DNA of 64,000 bases from Pseudaquidulcibacter saccharophilus (GTDB lineage Bacteria > Pseudomonadota > Alphaproteobacteria > Caulobacterales > Aquidulcibacteraceae): the NCBI RefSeq assembly GCF_019455445.1, contig NZ_JAHWUS010000001.1, positions 682,001 through 746,000 on the forward strand, read 5' to 3'. Numbering within the stretch: position 1 is the stretch's first letter; every line of letters begins with the position of its first letter. The notes under the pieces were generated by a model. The model saw only the letters and a list, made by a program, of their open reading frames with translations, had not been told where the DNA came from and searched no databases. The position numbers and the translations under genes are program-made. This document shows positions 56,160 to 64,000 of the stretch, piece after piece.

Positions 56160-57761
56160 ATGGCGATCAGTGCCAACAGACTTGAACTTTTGCAAATTGC
56201 CCGTTCGGTTGCTGCTGAAAAAAATATTGATGAAAAGGTCGTTATTGACGCTATCGAAGGCGCAATTACCAAAGCGGCACTTTCACGTTATGGCGCAATC
56301 CACGACATCGTTGCCAAAATCGACACCAAAAGCGGTGAGTTGACAATTACCCGTCGTCAAACAGTTGTTCCAACTCATGACGAAGTTTTAAACGAAGCGC
56401 AACAAATCGCACTTGAAGATGCGGTTAAGTTGAAGCCAGATGTTGAAGTTGGCTATGTATTCACTGAGCAATTGCCATTGTTTGACTTTGGCCGCGTTAT
56501 GTCATTGACCGGTAAACAAGTTATCACGCAAAAAGTTCGTGAAGCTGAACGTATGAAACAGTTTGACGAATTTAAAGACCGCGTTGGTGAGGTTGTTAAC
56601 GGCACTGTGAAGCGTGCCGAATTTGGCAACATCTTCGTTGATTTGGGTCGCGGTGAAGGTGTTATCCGTCGTGACCAAACTTTGCCACGTGAAACCCTTA
56701 ACATGGGCGATCGCGTTCGTGCATATATTTATGAAGTTAAGCACGAACTAAAAGGCCCACAAATTTTCCTTTCTCGTTCACACCCTGGCTTTATGGCGAA
56801 ACTATTCACGCAAGAAGTTCCAGAAATCTATGATGGCGTTATCGAGATTAAATCAGTTGCCCGTGACCCTGCGTCGCGCGCAAAAATCGCCGTTTTCACA
56901 TCTGATAATTCAATTGATCCTGTTGGTGCTTGCGTTGGTATGCGCGGTTCACGCGTTCAAGCCGTTGTTGGCGAATTGGGCGGCGAGAAGATTGATATTA
57001 TTCCATGGTCTCCGGATCCTGCAACCTTTATCGTAAACGCTTTGCAACCTGCTGAGGTTTCAAAAGTGGTTCTTGATGAAGATGAAAACCGTGTTGAAGT
57101 TATCGTTCCAGAAGATCAATTATCACTTGCAATTGGTCGTCGTGGTCAAAACGTTCGCCTTGCATCACAACTTACTGGTTGGTCGATTGATATCTTGACA
57201 GAAGAGCAAGAGCGTGAGCGTCGTGAAAAAGAAACTGCAACCCTTGTTGATCTATTCATTAATGCGCTTGAAGTTGACGATATGATGGCGCGTCTATTGG
57301 TTTCTGAAGGTTTTGAAAGCATTGAAGACCTTGCCGGAACTGAAATTGATGATTTGATGGAAATCGAAGGCTTTGACCAAGAAGTTGCTGAAGAACTTCA
57401 AGCACGTGCGCGTGAGCATCTTGAGCTTAAAGCAAAAGAACTTGAAGAAAAAATTTCCAGCCTACAAATCGAACAAGCCTTGCTTGAACTTGATGGCGTT
57501 ACCCCACAAATCGCAATTGCATTGGCTGAAGGTGGCGTAAAAACTGTTGAAGATCTTGCTGGCCTAGTATCTGATGATTTACGTGGCTGGTTCGAAGTTA
57601 AAAACGGTGAGCGTGTTCGTGAGGCCGGTATTTTGGATAGCTTTAACCTTTCATCTGAAGACGCTGATGCCATGATTATGGCGGCGCGTGTTGCTATGGG
57701 TTGGGTAGAGGCTGCAACCGAAGAAACTGAGGAGGCGGCTTCAACCGATGGACAAGCATGA
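56160..57761 (+). CDS. nusA: Transcription termination/antitermination factor NusA
   Basis: A 533-residue NusA binding RNA polymerase and nascent RNA. Domains: the N-terminal domain (SANRLELLQIARSVAAEK), S1 (GEVVNGTVKRAEFGNIFVDL), KH1 and KH2 (VGACVGMRGSRVQAVVGELG and LAIGRRGQNVRLASQLTGW), and two C-terminal acidic helix-hairpin repeats (about residues 370-500; SEGFESIEDLAGTEIDDLME), as in proteobacterial NusA. The ATG at 56160 follows TGGAGATTAAC; the frame is open 21 codons further up inside rimP but with no family match. It overlaps the next gene by 14 bases. Confidence 0.97.
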   Translation: MAISANRLELLQIARSVAAEKNIDEKVVIDAIEGAITKAALSRYGAIHDIVAKIDTKSGELTITRRQTVVPTHDEVLNEAQQIALEDAVKLKPDVEVGYVFTEQLPLFDFGRVMSLTGKQVITQKVREAERMKQFDEFKDRVGEVVNGTVKRAEFGNIFVDLGRGEGVIRRDQTLPRETLNMGDRVRAYIYEVKHELKGPQIFLSRSHPGFMAKLFTQEVPEIYDGVIEIKSVARDPASRAKIAVFTSDNSIDPVGACVGMRGSRVQAVVGELGGEKIDIIPWSPDPATFIVNALQPAEVSKVVLDEDENRVEVIVPEDQLSLAIGRRGQNVRLASQLTGWSIDILTEEQERERREKETATLVDLFINALEVDDMMARLLVSEGFESIEDLAGTEIDDLMEIEGFDQEVAEELQARAREHLELKAKELEEKISSLQIEQALLELDGVTPQIAIALAEGGVKTVEDLAGLVSDDLRGWFEVKNGERVREAGILDSFNLSSEDADAMIMAARVAMGWVEAATEETEEAASTDGQA

Positions 57762-58410
57762 GCGGGGTGAAGGTCATCGCCAAGAGCGGCGTTGCGCCCA
57801 AACCTATGAGATAAAAACAAATGACGAACTTATAAGGTTTGTCGCGGATGATGTCGGGGAAATTTTCCCCGATGTTGCCGCACGCGCGCCGGGGCGTGGT
57901 GTCTGGGTAAGTGCTGATGCCGAAATTCTCGCCAAGGCGGTCTCTGGGAATGCATTTGCAAAATCATTAAAGCGAAAAGTGCTACCGAATGCAGATTTGG
58001 TGGCGCGAACAACTATTGCATTATCAAATCACTGCCTTGATTTATTGGGTTTTGCCAAACGTTCAAATCAGCTTATAATTGGCGCCGACAAGGCATTAGA
58101 CTTTCTAAAAGACAATGATGCTGCCTTTTTGATTGAGGCAAGTGACGGCTCTAATGATGGGCGGTCAAAACTGCTTTCGCGTCTTGGCAACAAGGCTGAG
58201 CAAAAGCTTATCGGCTGTTTCACTATGGATCAGCTTTCGGCAAAATTAGGAGTGGCAAATTGCGCACATGTCGTTATGCGACACGGTACATTTGCCAAGA
58301 ATTACAAGGCACAAATATTGCGTCTTGGCGGTTTTATGCCGCTTTATGATGAAAATTGGATACGAGGACTAAATCAAAATACAAACCCTCATGAAATGCG
58401 GGAGATTTAG
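57748..58410 (+). CDS. YlxR/L7Ae-type RNA-binding protein
   Basis: A 220-residue protein joining an N-terminal YlxR (DUF448) domain with a C-terminal L7Ae/L30e-like domain. The YlxR part should read RCAQTYEIKTNDELIRFVAD and RAPGRGVWVSADAEILAKAV; the ring of basic residues and the GRG motif bind RNA. The L30e-like part includes LDLLGFAKRSNQLIIGADKA. The order nusA-ylxR-infB is standard, and proteobacterial alpha members often have this fusion. Translation overlaps the end of nusA by 14 bases. Confidence 0.92.
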   Translation: MDKHERGEGHRQERRCAQTYEIKTNDELIRFVADDVGEIFPDVAARAPGRGVWVSADAEILAKAVSGNAFAKSLKRKVLPNADLVARTTIALSNHCLDLLGFAKRSNQLIIGADKALDFLKDNDAAFLIEASDGSNDGRSKLLSRLGNKAEQKLIGCFTMDQLSAKLGVANCAHVVMRHGTFAKNYKAQILRLGGFMPLYDENWIRGLNQNTNPHEMREI

Positions 58411-58477
58411 TTTTCAAATAAATATTGGTAAAATTGAATAACAAGACTTGATTTATTGGCGATTTTGATGGAAAAGC

Positions 58478-58497
58478 CCTGCAACGCCTAATGCAGG
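58478..58497 (+). promoter_or_regulatory. Hairpin just upstream of infB
   Basis: CCTGCA and TGCAGG form a 6-base stem with an 8-base loop, ending 13 bases before the infB ATG. It sits close to the ribosome binding region and could modulate initiation, but it may be fortuitous. Confidence 0.3.
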
Positions 58498-58510
58498 CAG
58501 ATGGAACATA

Positions 58511-61123
58511 ATGACTGATAATAACGAAAACGATCGCGGCGCGAATGCGCGTAAACCTCTTAGCCTTAACCGTGGTGGGGCTGCTGGCTCTACTGTGCGC
58601 CAAAATTTCTCTCATGGACGTTCAAAGACGGTTGTAGTTGAGGTGAAGAAAAAACGTGGCGCAGATGCACCGGTTGCAACTGGTTCTGCAAAAGCACCAA
58701 CCCCAGGGTTTGTGCCAAAAGCCGCATTAAAGCCAAGAACAATTACCCCAACTCAGGCTGAGCCAGCGCATAATAATGCTGCCGGAAGTCTTTCTGCATC
58801 GGAAATGAAAGCACGCCAAGAGGCATTGGAACGTGCACGCGAACTTGAACTTGAGCGTCAAGAACGCGAACAACGCGAGGCAGAGGCACGCGCAAAACGG
58901 GAAGAACTTGACCGTATTCGCCGCGAAGAAGAAGAGCGTCTTGCACGCCTTGAAGCCGAGAAGAATAAGGCAGCCGCTGCTGCTGCGGTTGTTGAAGAGG
59001 AAATAGAAGAAACGCCTGCACCACAGGCTGCAAAACCTGCTGGTGAGCAGACTCAAAGCCGTCAAGAAGAGGCTCGTCCTGCGCCTGAAGCGGCATATGA
59101 GCCAGAAGAGGAAGAGACTGGAAATTCACCTGATATTCTATCTTCACTCGGTGGTCGTGTTAAAAAACAAAAACAAGCACCTTTAAAAGTTGTTCCTGCG
59201 TCACGTGATAAAAACGCGGCGCCACGTCGTGCTGGTAAACTTACCATCACTTCTGCGCTTGATGGTGACGGTGAGCGTCAACGTTCACTGGCATCTGTTC
59301 GCCGTGCACGTGAAAAAGAACGTGAGCGTCGTATGGGACGCACCCACCAAGAACCAACAAAACAATCGCGCGAAGTTGTAATTCCAGAAGCGATTTCATT
59401 GGTTGATCTTGCAAACCGTATGGCTGAGCGTCTTACAGACGTAATCAAATATATGATGAAGCAAGGACAAATGATGAAGGGTGCGGACATGCTTGATGCT
59501 GACACCGCCGAATTAATCGTGGTTGATTTTGGTCATACTCCAAAACGTGTTGCTGAATCAGACGTTGAAATTGGTCTTGAAGGCATTGAAGACACTGATG
59601 AAAACCAATTGCCACGTCCACCAGTCGTTACAATCATGGGTCACGTTGACCATGGTAAAACATCATTGCTTGACGCAATTCGCCAAGCCGATGTGGTTTC
59701 TGGTGAAGCCGGCGGTATTACGCAACATATTGGTGCGTATCAGGTTCGCTTGCCATCTGGTGATAAGGTTACATTCCTTGATACTCCGGGCCACGCGGCA
59801 TTCTCTGCAATGCGTTCACGCGGTGCAGAAGTTACGGATATTGTTATTCTTGTGGTTGCTGCGGATGATGGCGTTATGCCACAAACTATTGAGGCGATTA
59901 ACCACGCCAAAGCGGCGGGTGTTCCAATTATCGTGGCTGTGAACAAGGTTGATAAGCCTGATGCAAACCCAGAAAAAGTTCTTTCTGAACTATTGCAATA
60001 TGACGTCGTCACCGAGAATTTTGGTGGTGATACACAGGCAGTAGAAGTTTCGGCAAAGCAAAAGAAAAACCTTGATAAACTTCTTGAGGCAATCATGCTT
60101 CAGGCAGAAATCATGGAGCTTAAGGCGAACCCGAACCGTACTGCCGAAGGTATCGTTATTGAGGCGAAACTTGATAAAGGTCGCGGTCCTGTGGCAACTG
60201 TTCTTGTTCACCGTGGTACTTTGAAACGTGGTGACATCGTTGTTGCGGGTACTCAATGGGGTCGTATTCGTGCAATGACCGATGAACGTAACCAAGTGCT
60301 TGATGCCGCATTACCTGCGCAGCCAGTTGAGATTTTGGGTCTTGATGGTGCGCCGGAACCTGGCGACCAATTGGTTGTTGTTGAAAACGAGGCACGTGCA
60401 CGCGAAGTTACCGATTATCGTATTCGCTTGAAACGTGATCGCTCACAGATCAAAACCTCTTCACGTTCTGGCCTTGAAACAATGTTGGCGAAAATCAAAG
60501 AGCAAAAGCTTAAAGAATTCCCATTCATTGTTAAAGCTGACGTTCAAGGTTCTGCCGAGGCGATTTCAGCATCACTTGCAAAATTGAACAATGATGAAGT
60601 TGCGGCGCGTGTTATTCACCAAGGCGTTGGCGGTATCACTGAATCTGATGTGCTTTTGGCGAAATCTTCTGGCGCGGTTATTCTTGCCTTTAACGCTCGT
60701 GCGGCGAAACATGTGCGCGACCAAGCAGAGAATGAAGGTGTTGAAATTCGTTATTATTCAATCATCTATAATTTGCTTGATGACGTGAAAGATATCCTTT
60801 CAGGGATGCTTGAGCCAGAACGCAAAGAAACTTTCATTGGTTATGCCGAAATTCTTCAGGTATTCTCAATTTCCAAAGTTGGTAAAATTGCGGGCTGTCG
60901 CGTTACAGAGGGAACAATCAAACGCGGTTGTGGCGTTCGCTTGCTTCGTGATGACTTGGTTATCCATGAGGGTAAACTTTCAACCCTTAAACGCTTCAAA
61001 GACGAAGTTTCCGAAGTTTCGGGCGGTCAAGAATGCGGTATGGGCTTTGAAGATTATCAAGATATCCGTGAAGGCGATCAAATCGAATGTTTTGAAGTTG
61101 AGATTATTAAACGTAGCCTTTAG
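58511..61123 (+). CDS. infB: Translation initiation factor IF-2
   Basis: An 870-residue IF-2, the GTPase that delivers fMet-tRNA to the 30S subunit. The N-terminal third (about residues 1-320) is low-complexity, with a long charged helix of [20 protein letters not shown] type. The G domain has [15 protein letters not shown], the switch [10 protein letters not shown] and [13 protein letters not shown]. The C-terminal beta-barrel and IF2C domains end with [20 protein letters not shown]. The length is normal for alphaproteobacteria. It follows the ylxR-like gene after 100 bases. Confidence 0.98.
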   Translation: MTDNNENDRGANARKPLSLNRGGAAGSTVRQNFSHGRSKTVVVEVKKKRGADAPVATGSAKAPTPGFVPKAALKPRTITPTQAEPAHNNAAGSLSASEMKARQEALERARELELERQEREQREAEARAKREELDRIRREEEERLARLEAEKNKAAAAAAVVEEEIEETPAPQAAKPAGEQTQSRQEEARPAPEAAYEPEEEETGNSPDILSSLGGRVKKQKQAPLKVVPASRDKNAAPRRAGKLTITSALDGDGERQRSLASVRRAREKERERRMGRTHQEPTKQSREVVIPEAISLVDLANRMAERLTDVIKYMMKQGQMMKGADMLDADTAELIVVDFGHTPKRVAESDVEIGLEGIEDTDENQLPRPPVVTIMGHVDHGKTSLLDAIRQADVVSGEAGGITQHIGAYQVRLPSGDKVTFLDTPGHAAFSAMRSRGAEVTDIVILVVAADDGVMPQTIEAINHAKAAGVPIIVAVNKVDKPDANPEKVLSELLQYDVVTENFGGDTQAVEVSAKQKKNLDKLLEAIMLQAEIMELKANPNRTAEGIVIEAKLDKGRGPVATVLVHRGTLKRGDIVVAGTQWGRIRAMTDERNQVLDAALPAQPVEILGLDGAPEPGDQLVVVENEARAREVTDYRIRLKRDRSQIKTSSRSGLETMLAKIKEQKLKEFPFIVKADVQGSAEAISASLAKLNNDEVAARVIHQGVGGITESDVLLAKSSGAVILAFNARAAKHVRDQAENEGVEIRYYSIIYNLLDDVKDILSGMLEPERKETFIGYAEILQVFSISKVGKIAGCRVTEGTIKRGCGVRLLRDDLVIHEGKLSTLKRFKDEVSEVSGGQECGMGFEDYQDIREGDQIECFEVEIIKRSL

Positions 61124-61126
61124 GCG

Positions 61127-61250
61127 TTTCTCCTCCCCTATAAGTAAAACGAATGGGGGAGGTGTCCCAAAAGGGACGGAGGGGGCTTGGGAATGTTCCC
61201 CCTCGGTCACGGCAGGCCCGTGACAGCTCCCCCATTAACAGGGGGGCAAA
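61127..61250. repeat. G-rich palindromic intergenic repeat between infB and rbfA
   Basis: About 125 bases, unusually G/C-rich next to the AT-rich coding sequence. It has several internal hairpins: AATGGGGGAG at 61152-61161 returns as CTCCCCCATT at 61227-61236; TCCC and GGGA pair around AAAA nearby; GTCACGG and CCGTGAC pair further on; and GAGGGGG meets CCCCCTC. It resembles the widespread intergenic palindromic (MITE or REP-like) elements of alphaproteobacteria with GGGAGGTGTCCC type arms. No second copy is visible in this window. It ends a few bases before the rbfA start. Confidence 0.65.
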
Positions 61251-61261
61251 AAGGTTAAAAC

Positions 61262-61696
61262 ATGAAAAAAAGAAATTCAAAATCAAAAGAAACTTTGGGC
61301 CCAACCAACCGTCAACTTAGGGCGGGGGAAAACATTCGTCACGTATTGGTGAATATTATTGCGCGCGGTGAAATCCATGACCCGGCCTTGCAAGGTATTT
61401 CAATTACGATTGGTGAGGTGCGTATGTCACCGGACCTTAAGCATGCCAATATTTTTGTGTCGGCATTGGGTGATGATAATCCAGAAATTGTTGCCAAGTC
61501 TTTGAACCATGCGGCGGCGTTTTTGCGTGGGCAAGTGGCACATGAAATTGATGCCAAATTTACCCCCAAACTTAGATTTATTGCCGATAATTCCTATGAT
61601 GTCGCGCTTAAAATTGATGGTCTTTTGGCGCAACCGCATGTGCAACAAGATTTAGATCGCAAAAATTTCACCCTTGATGAGGATGAGGAATTTTAA
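61262..61696 (+). CDS. rbfA: 30S ribosome-binding factor RbfA
   Basis: A 144-residue RbfA, a KH-fold factor for 16S rRNA 5' end processing and cold adaptation. [20 protein letters not shown] at the start, [20 protein letters not shown] in the centre and [20 protein letters not shown] in the last third match the family. A lysine-rich N-terminus and an acidic C-terminus flank the core. An AAAAGG sequence lies about 12 bases before the ATG. It follows infB after the palindromic repeat and precedes truB by 2 bases. Confidence 0.95.
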   Translation: MKKRNSKSKETLGPTNRQLRAGENIRHVLVNIIARGEIHDPALQGISITIGEVRMSPDLKHANIFVSALGDDNPEIVAKSLNHAAAFLRGQVAHEIDAKFTPKLRFIADNSYDVALKIDGLLAQPHVQQDLDRKNFTLDEDEEF

Positions 61697-61698
61697 TC

Positions 61699-62649
61699 TT
61701 GTCCAAGCGCAGAAAAAAGGGAAATGACATTCACGGTTGGTTGGTGCTTGATAAGGCATTGGAACTAACATCTACTGATGCAGTCAATAAGGTTAAACGG
61801 CTTTTAAACGCCAATAAATGCGGCCATGCGGGTACGCTTGATCCTCTTGCAACCGGTGTTTTACCAATTGCACTTGGTGAGGCGACACGAACTGTTGCTT
61901 GGCTTATGGAAGCGCAAAAGACCTATGAATTTACAATAAAATGGGGTTTAAGCACCACCACCCAAGATGCAGAAGGTGAAGTGGTGGCAACCTCGGAAGT
62001 GCGCCCAACAACGCAGGAAATTGAAAATATTATCCCATTATTCTTGGGAGAAATTGATCAAATCCCCCCTAAATATTCTGCTATTAAAGTTGATGGTGAG
62101 CGTGCCTATGATTTGGCACGTGACGGCGAAGAGTTTGAACTTGCGGCACGTAAAGTCCAAACCTATGAATTAAAATTGATAGCAAATGATAGCATTTCAG
62201 CGTCTTTTTTTGTTCGTTCAGGAAAAGGGTTTTATGTGCGCTCATTGGCGCGTGATTTATCCCACAAATTGGGGGCAGAAGGGCATATTATTCACCTTCG
62301 GCGTACGTCTGTTGGGCCATTTAAACAAGAAACAGCGATAACACTGGAAAATCTTGAAAAAATGTGTATAGACGCCCCTGCGTTGCAATTACTTTTGCCT
62401 TTTGAGACGGCACTGGGCGACATCCCGGTGCTTGCCATTAAAGAAGCAGAGGTTTTTGACCTGCGGCAGGGGCGCAAAATTTTGGTTCTTCCACCACAAA
62501 TGGATGAATTAAAAGCCAAGCGCAGACCACGTAATATTTCGGGGCAGGATATGTCCCGTGCGGTATTAGCGGTTTGTGATGGTGTTGCGATTGCCTTGGG
62601 CGACGTGCGGGCGGGCTATTTTCAGCCGTTCCGCGTTTTTCAAACTTAA
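61699..62649 (+). CDS. truB: tRNA pseudouridine(55) synthase TruB
   Basis: A 316-residue TruB, making pseudouridine 55 in the T loop of tRNAs. [20 protein letters not shown], then [20 protein letters not shown] with the catalytic Asp, [40 protein letters not shown] and [20 protein letters not shown] are all present. The start is TTG, with GAGGAATTTTAATC before it. The C-terminal extension (about residues 235-316) carries a PUA-like segment. Confidence 0.95.
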   Translation: MSKRRKKGNDIHGWLVLDKALELTSTDAVNKVKRLLNANKCGHAGTLDPLATGVLPIALGEATRTVAWLMEAQKTYEFTIKWGLSTTTQDAEGEVVATSEVRPTTQEIENIIPLFLGEIDQIPPKYSAIKVDGERAYDLARDGEEFELAARKVQTYELKLIANDSISASFFVRSGKGFYVRSLARDLSHKLGAEGHIIHLRRTSVGPFKQETAITLENLEKMCIDAPALQLLLPFETALGDIPVLAIKEAEVFDLRQGRKILVLPPQMDELKAKRRPRNISGQDMSRAVLAVCDGVAIALGDVRAGYFQPFRVFQT

Positions 62650-62663
62650 AGAAAGTATATTAG

Positions 62664-62933
62664 ATGTCGATTACTAAAGAAGCTAAAGAAGCGGTTATCA
62701 AAGCGAATGCTTTGTTTGAAGGCGATACTGGTTCTCCTGAAGTGCAAATCGCGGTTCTTACCGTTCGCATTCAAAACCTTACAGAACACTTCAAAACCCA
62801 TAAAAAAGACAACCACTCACGTCGTGGTTTGTTGACTATGGTGGCTTTGCGTCGCCGTTTGCTTGATTATGTTAAATCGCGTGATGTAAAACGCTACCAA
62901 GGCATAATCGAAAAACACGGCCTACGTCGTTAG
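62664..62933 (+). CDS. rpsO: 30S ribosomal protein S15
   Basis: An 89-residue S15, binding 16S rRNA early in assembly. Family marks are [40 protein letters not shown] and the end [20 protein letters not shown]. The full length is standard. It is followed by its own terminator and the structured pnp leader. In enterobacteria S15 represses its own mRNA; no matching fold can be recognised in the 14-base gap here. Confidence 0.98.
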   Translation: MSITKEAKEAVIKANALFEGDTGSPEVQIAVLTVRIQNLTEHFKTHKKDNHSRRGLLTMVALRRRLLDYVKSRDVKRYQGIIEKHGLRR

Positions 62934-62941
62934 AAATTTCA

Positions 62942-62969
62942 GACCCCATCAGCAATGATGGGGTCTTTT
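62942..62969 (+). terminator. Rho-independent terminator after rpsO
   Basis: GACCCCATCA and TGATGGGGTC form a perfect 10-base stem with a GCAA tetraloop and a following TTTTC. It separates rpsO from pnp, though read-through transcription is common at such sites. Confidence 0.9.
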
Positions 62970-63009
62970 CAACTAAAATATGGATTTCGTCGTTTTTTTA
63001 CGGCGCTTA

Positions 63010-63101
63010 TTGATTTCGTAAAGAAATCAATTCAATGTTTGCTCTTCTACATGGGGTAGGAAAGCAATTGGCAAAATGCCAAATCGGGGAAAGGGTTCCC
63101 C
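63010..63101 (+). promoter_or_regulatory. Hairpin-rich leader of pnp
   Basis: Three stem-loops lie in the 180 bases between the rpsO terminator and pnp: TTGATTTC/GAAATCAA (63010-63030), TTGGCA/TGCCAA (63068-63082) and GGGGAA/TTCCCC (63086-63101). The first two have loops of 5 and 3 bases and the last of 4. E. coli pnp mRNA has a leader stem cut by RNase III that mediates PNPase autocontrol; a similar role is inferred, not shown. A pnp promoter should also lie here. Confidence 0.55.
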
Positions 63102-63151
63102 AATATGTCGGATAATATCAGAGGGCTGGTATTATCTTGTAAGGAAGTTAA

Positions 63152-64000
63152 ATGTTTAATATCGAAAAAGCATCTATCGAATGGGGTGGACGCACACTAA
63201 CATTGGAAACTGGGCGTATTGCCCGCCAAGCCGATGGGGCAGTCCTTGCCACTTATGGCGATACACAAGTTCTGGCAACTGCGGTTGGCGCAAAAAGCGT
63301 TAAGCCAGGTACTGATTTCTTTCCGCTAACTGTGAATTATCAAGAAAAATATTACGCTTCAGGTCGTATTCCTGGTGGATATTTTAAGCGCGAAGCGCGC
63401 CCAACCGAATTCGAAACTTTGGTTTCTCGTTTAATCGACCGCCCTATTCGTCCGCTTTTTGTTAAAGGTTTTAAAAACGAAGTTCAGGTTGTTGTTACAA
63501 CTCTTTCTCATGATGGTGAAAACAGCCCAGATATTTTGGCGATGGTTGCGGCATCTGCGGCACTTGCGCTTTCTGGTATGCCTTTCATGGGGCCTATCGG
63601 TGCGGCACGTGTTGGCTATTTGAATGGCGAATATGTATTGAACCCAACATTACAACAAACCGAAGAATCCGACATGGATTTGGTGGTTGCCGGTACAACT
63701 GATGCCGTGATGATGGTTGAATCAGAAATTTATGAACTTTCTGAAGAAGTTGTTTTGGGCGGCGTAAGCTTTGCGCACAAATCAATGCAGCCGGTAATTG
63801 ATGCAATTATCGACCTTGCAGAGCGTGCAGCAAAAGATATGTGGGACTTTGAACCAGAAGATCACACTTCTGAATTTGATGCCGTAAAAGCACTTATCGG
63901 TGAAAAAATTGATGCGGCATACCGTATCGCAGATAAACAAGAACGTCATAACCTTATTGATGCTGCAAAAACCGAAGCTAAAGAGGCATTGGTAGCAACA
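63152..64000 (+). CDS. pnp: Polyribonucleotide nucleotidyltransferase, N-terminal part
   Basis: A frame open from the ATG to the window edge, giving 283 residues of PNPase, the phosphorolytic 3'-5' exoribonuclease of the degradosome. [74 protein letters not shown] and [20 protein letters not shown] belong to the first RNase PH domain; the second half begins the helical linker. KH and S1 domains lie outside the window. AAGGAAGTTA precedes the ATG. The order rpsO-pnp is conserved across proteobacteria. Confidence 0.97.
   Translation, partial: MFNIEKASIEWGGRTLTLETGRIARQADGAVLATYGDTQVLATAVGAKSVKPGTDFFPLTVNYQEKYYASGRIPGGYFKREARPTEFETLVSRLIDRPIRPLFVKGFKNEVQVVVTTLSHDGENSPDILAMVAASAALALSGMPFMGPIGAARVGYLNGEYVLNPTLQQTEESDMDLVVAGTTDAVMMVESEIYELSEEVVLGGVSFAHKSMQPVIDAIIDLAERAAKDMWDFEPEDHTSEFDAVKALIGEKIDAAYRIADKQERHNLIDAAKTEAKEALVAT

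Overview
The window reads as a chromosomal segment of a fairly low-GC (by eye roughly 40-45%) Gram-negative alphaproteobacterium. Supporting signs are the Fe-S scaffold/yidD/thrS gene order, a separate atpHAGD operon without atpC, the chorismate mutase/hisC/tyrC cluster, ubiE-ubiB, several TonB-dependent receptors, Tat-type signals and the order rimP-nusA-ylxR-infB-rbfA-truB-rpsO-pnp. I cannot name the genus. I see no tRNA, rRNA, insertion sequence, prophage or CRISPR array. Both ends cut a gene: the NifU-like scaffold at the left and pnp at the right.

Layout. 1-7.6 kb (+): Fe-S scaffold end, yidD, thrS, a Wzy/WaaL-like membrane protein and a GT2 glycosyltransferase, then chorismate mutase, hisC and tyrC for aromatic amino acids. 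7.8-10.5 kb: an FMN reductase, a nitronate-monooxygenase-like enzyme, an orphan and a cysteine-rich Sel1 protein. 10.6-15.1 kb (-): atpHAGD, ending at a clear terminator without an epsilon gene. 15.3-21.6 kb: small membrane proteins, an M13 metallopeptidase, a Bcr/CflA exporter and ubiB/ubiE.

21.7-36.8 kb is an accessory catabolic island. It holds a TonB receptor, an FCD-type GntR regulator, a seven-gene minus-strand operon (thiolase, hydratase/dehydrogenase fusion, acyl-CoA ligase, two acyl-CoA dehydrogenases, an M28-like protein, a carboxylesterase) and a Tat-exported DUF1254/DUF1214 protein. Copies of one AT-rich palindrome, ATTATTGATAATT, lie before all four transcription units. I read the island as a single regulon for uptake, ester cleavage and beta-oxidation of an unknown acyl compound.

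37.0-41.4 kb: an L,D-transpeptidase, a YcbK-like M15 protein and a TonB receptor form a cell-wall/outer-membrane group. 41.5-52.8 kb: a glycan-utilisation locus with a MalK-like ATPase, a 998-residue multidomain protein, two permeases, a binding lipoprotein, a GH144-type lipoprotein, a LacI regulator and a divergent GH1 beta-glucosidase. CG-centred LacI operators lie on both sides of the regulator gene. GH144 plus GH1 suggests beta-1,2-glucan or a related beta-glucan. 52.8-55.4 kb: an unknown membrane-anchored protein and two VOC/PhnB-like proteins. 55.5-64 kb: the transcription/translation operon, with an attenuator-like leader before rimP, a G-rich palindromic repeat between infB and rbfA, and a hairpin-rich pnp leader.
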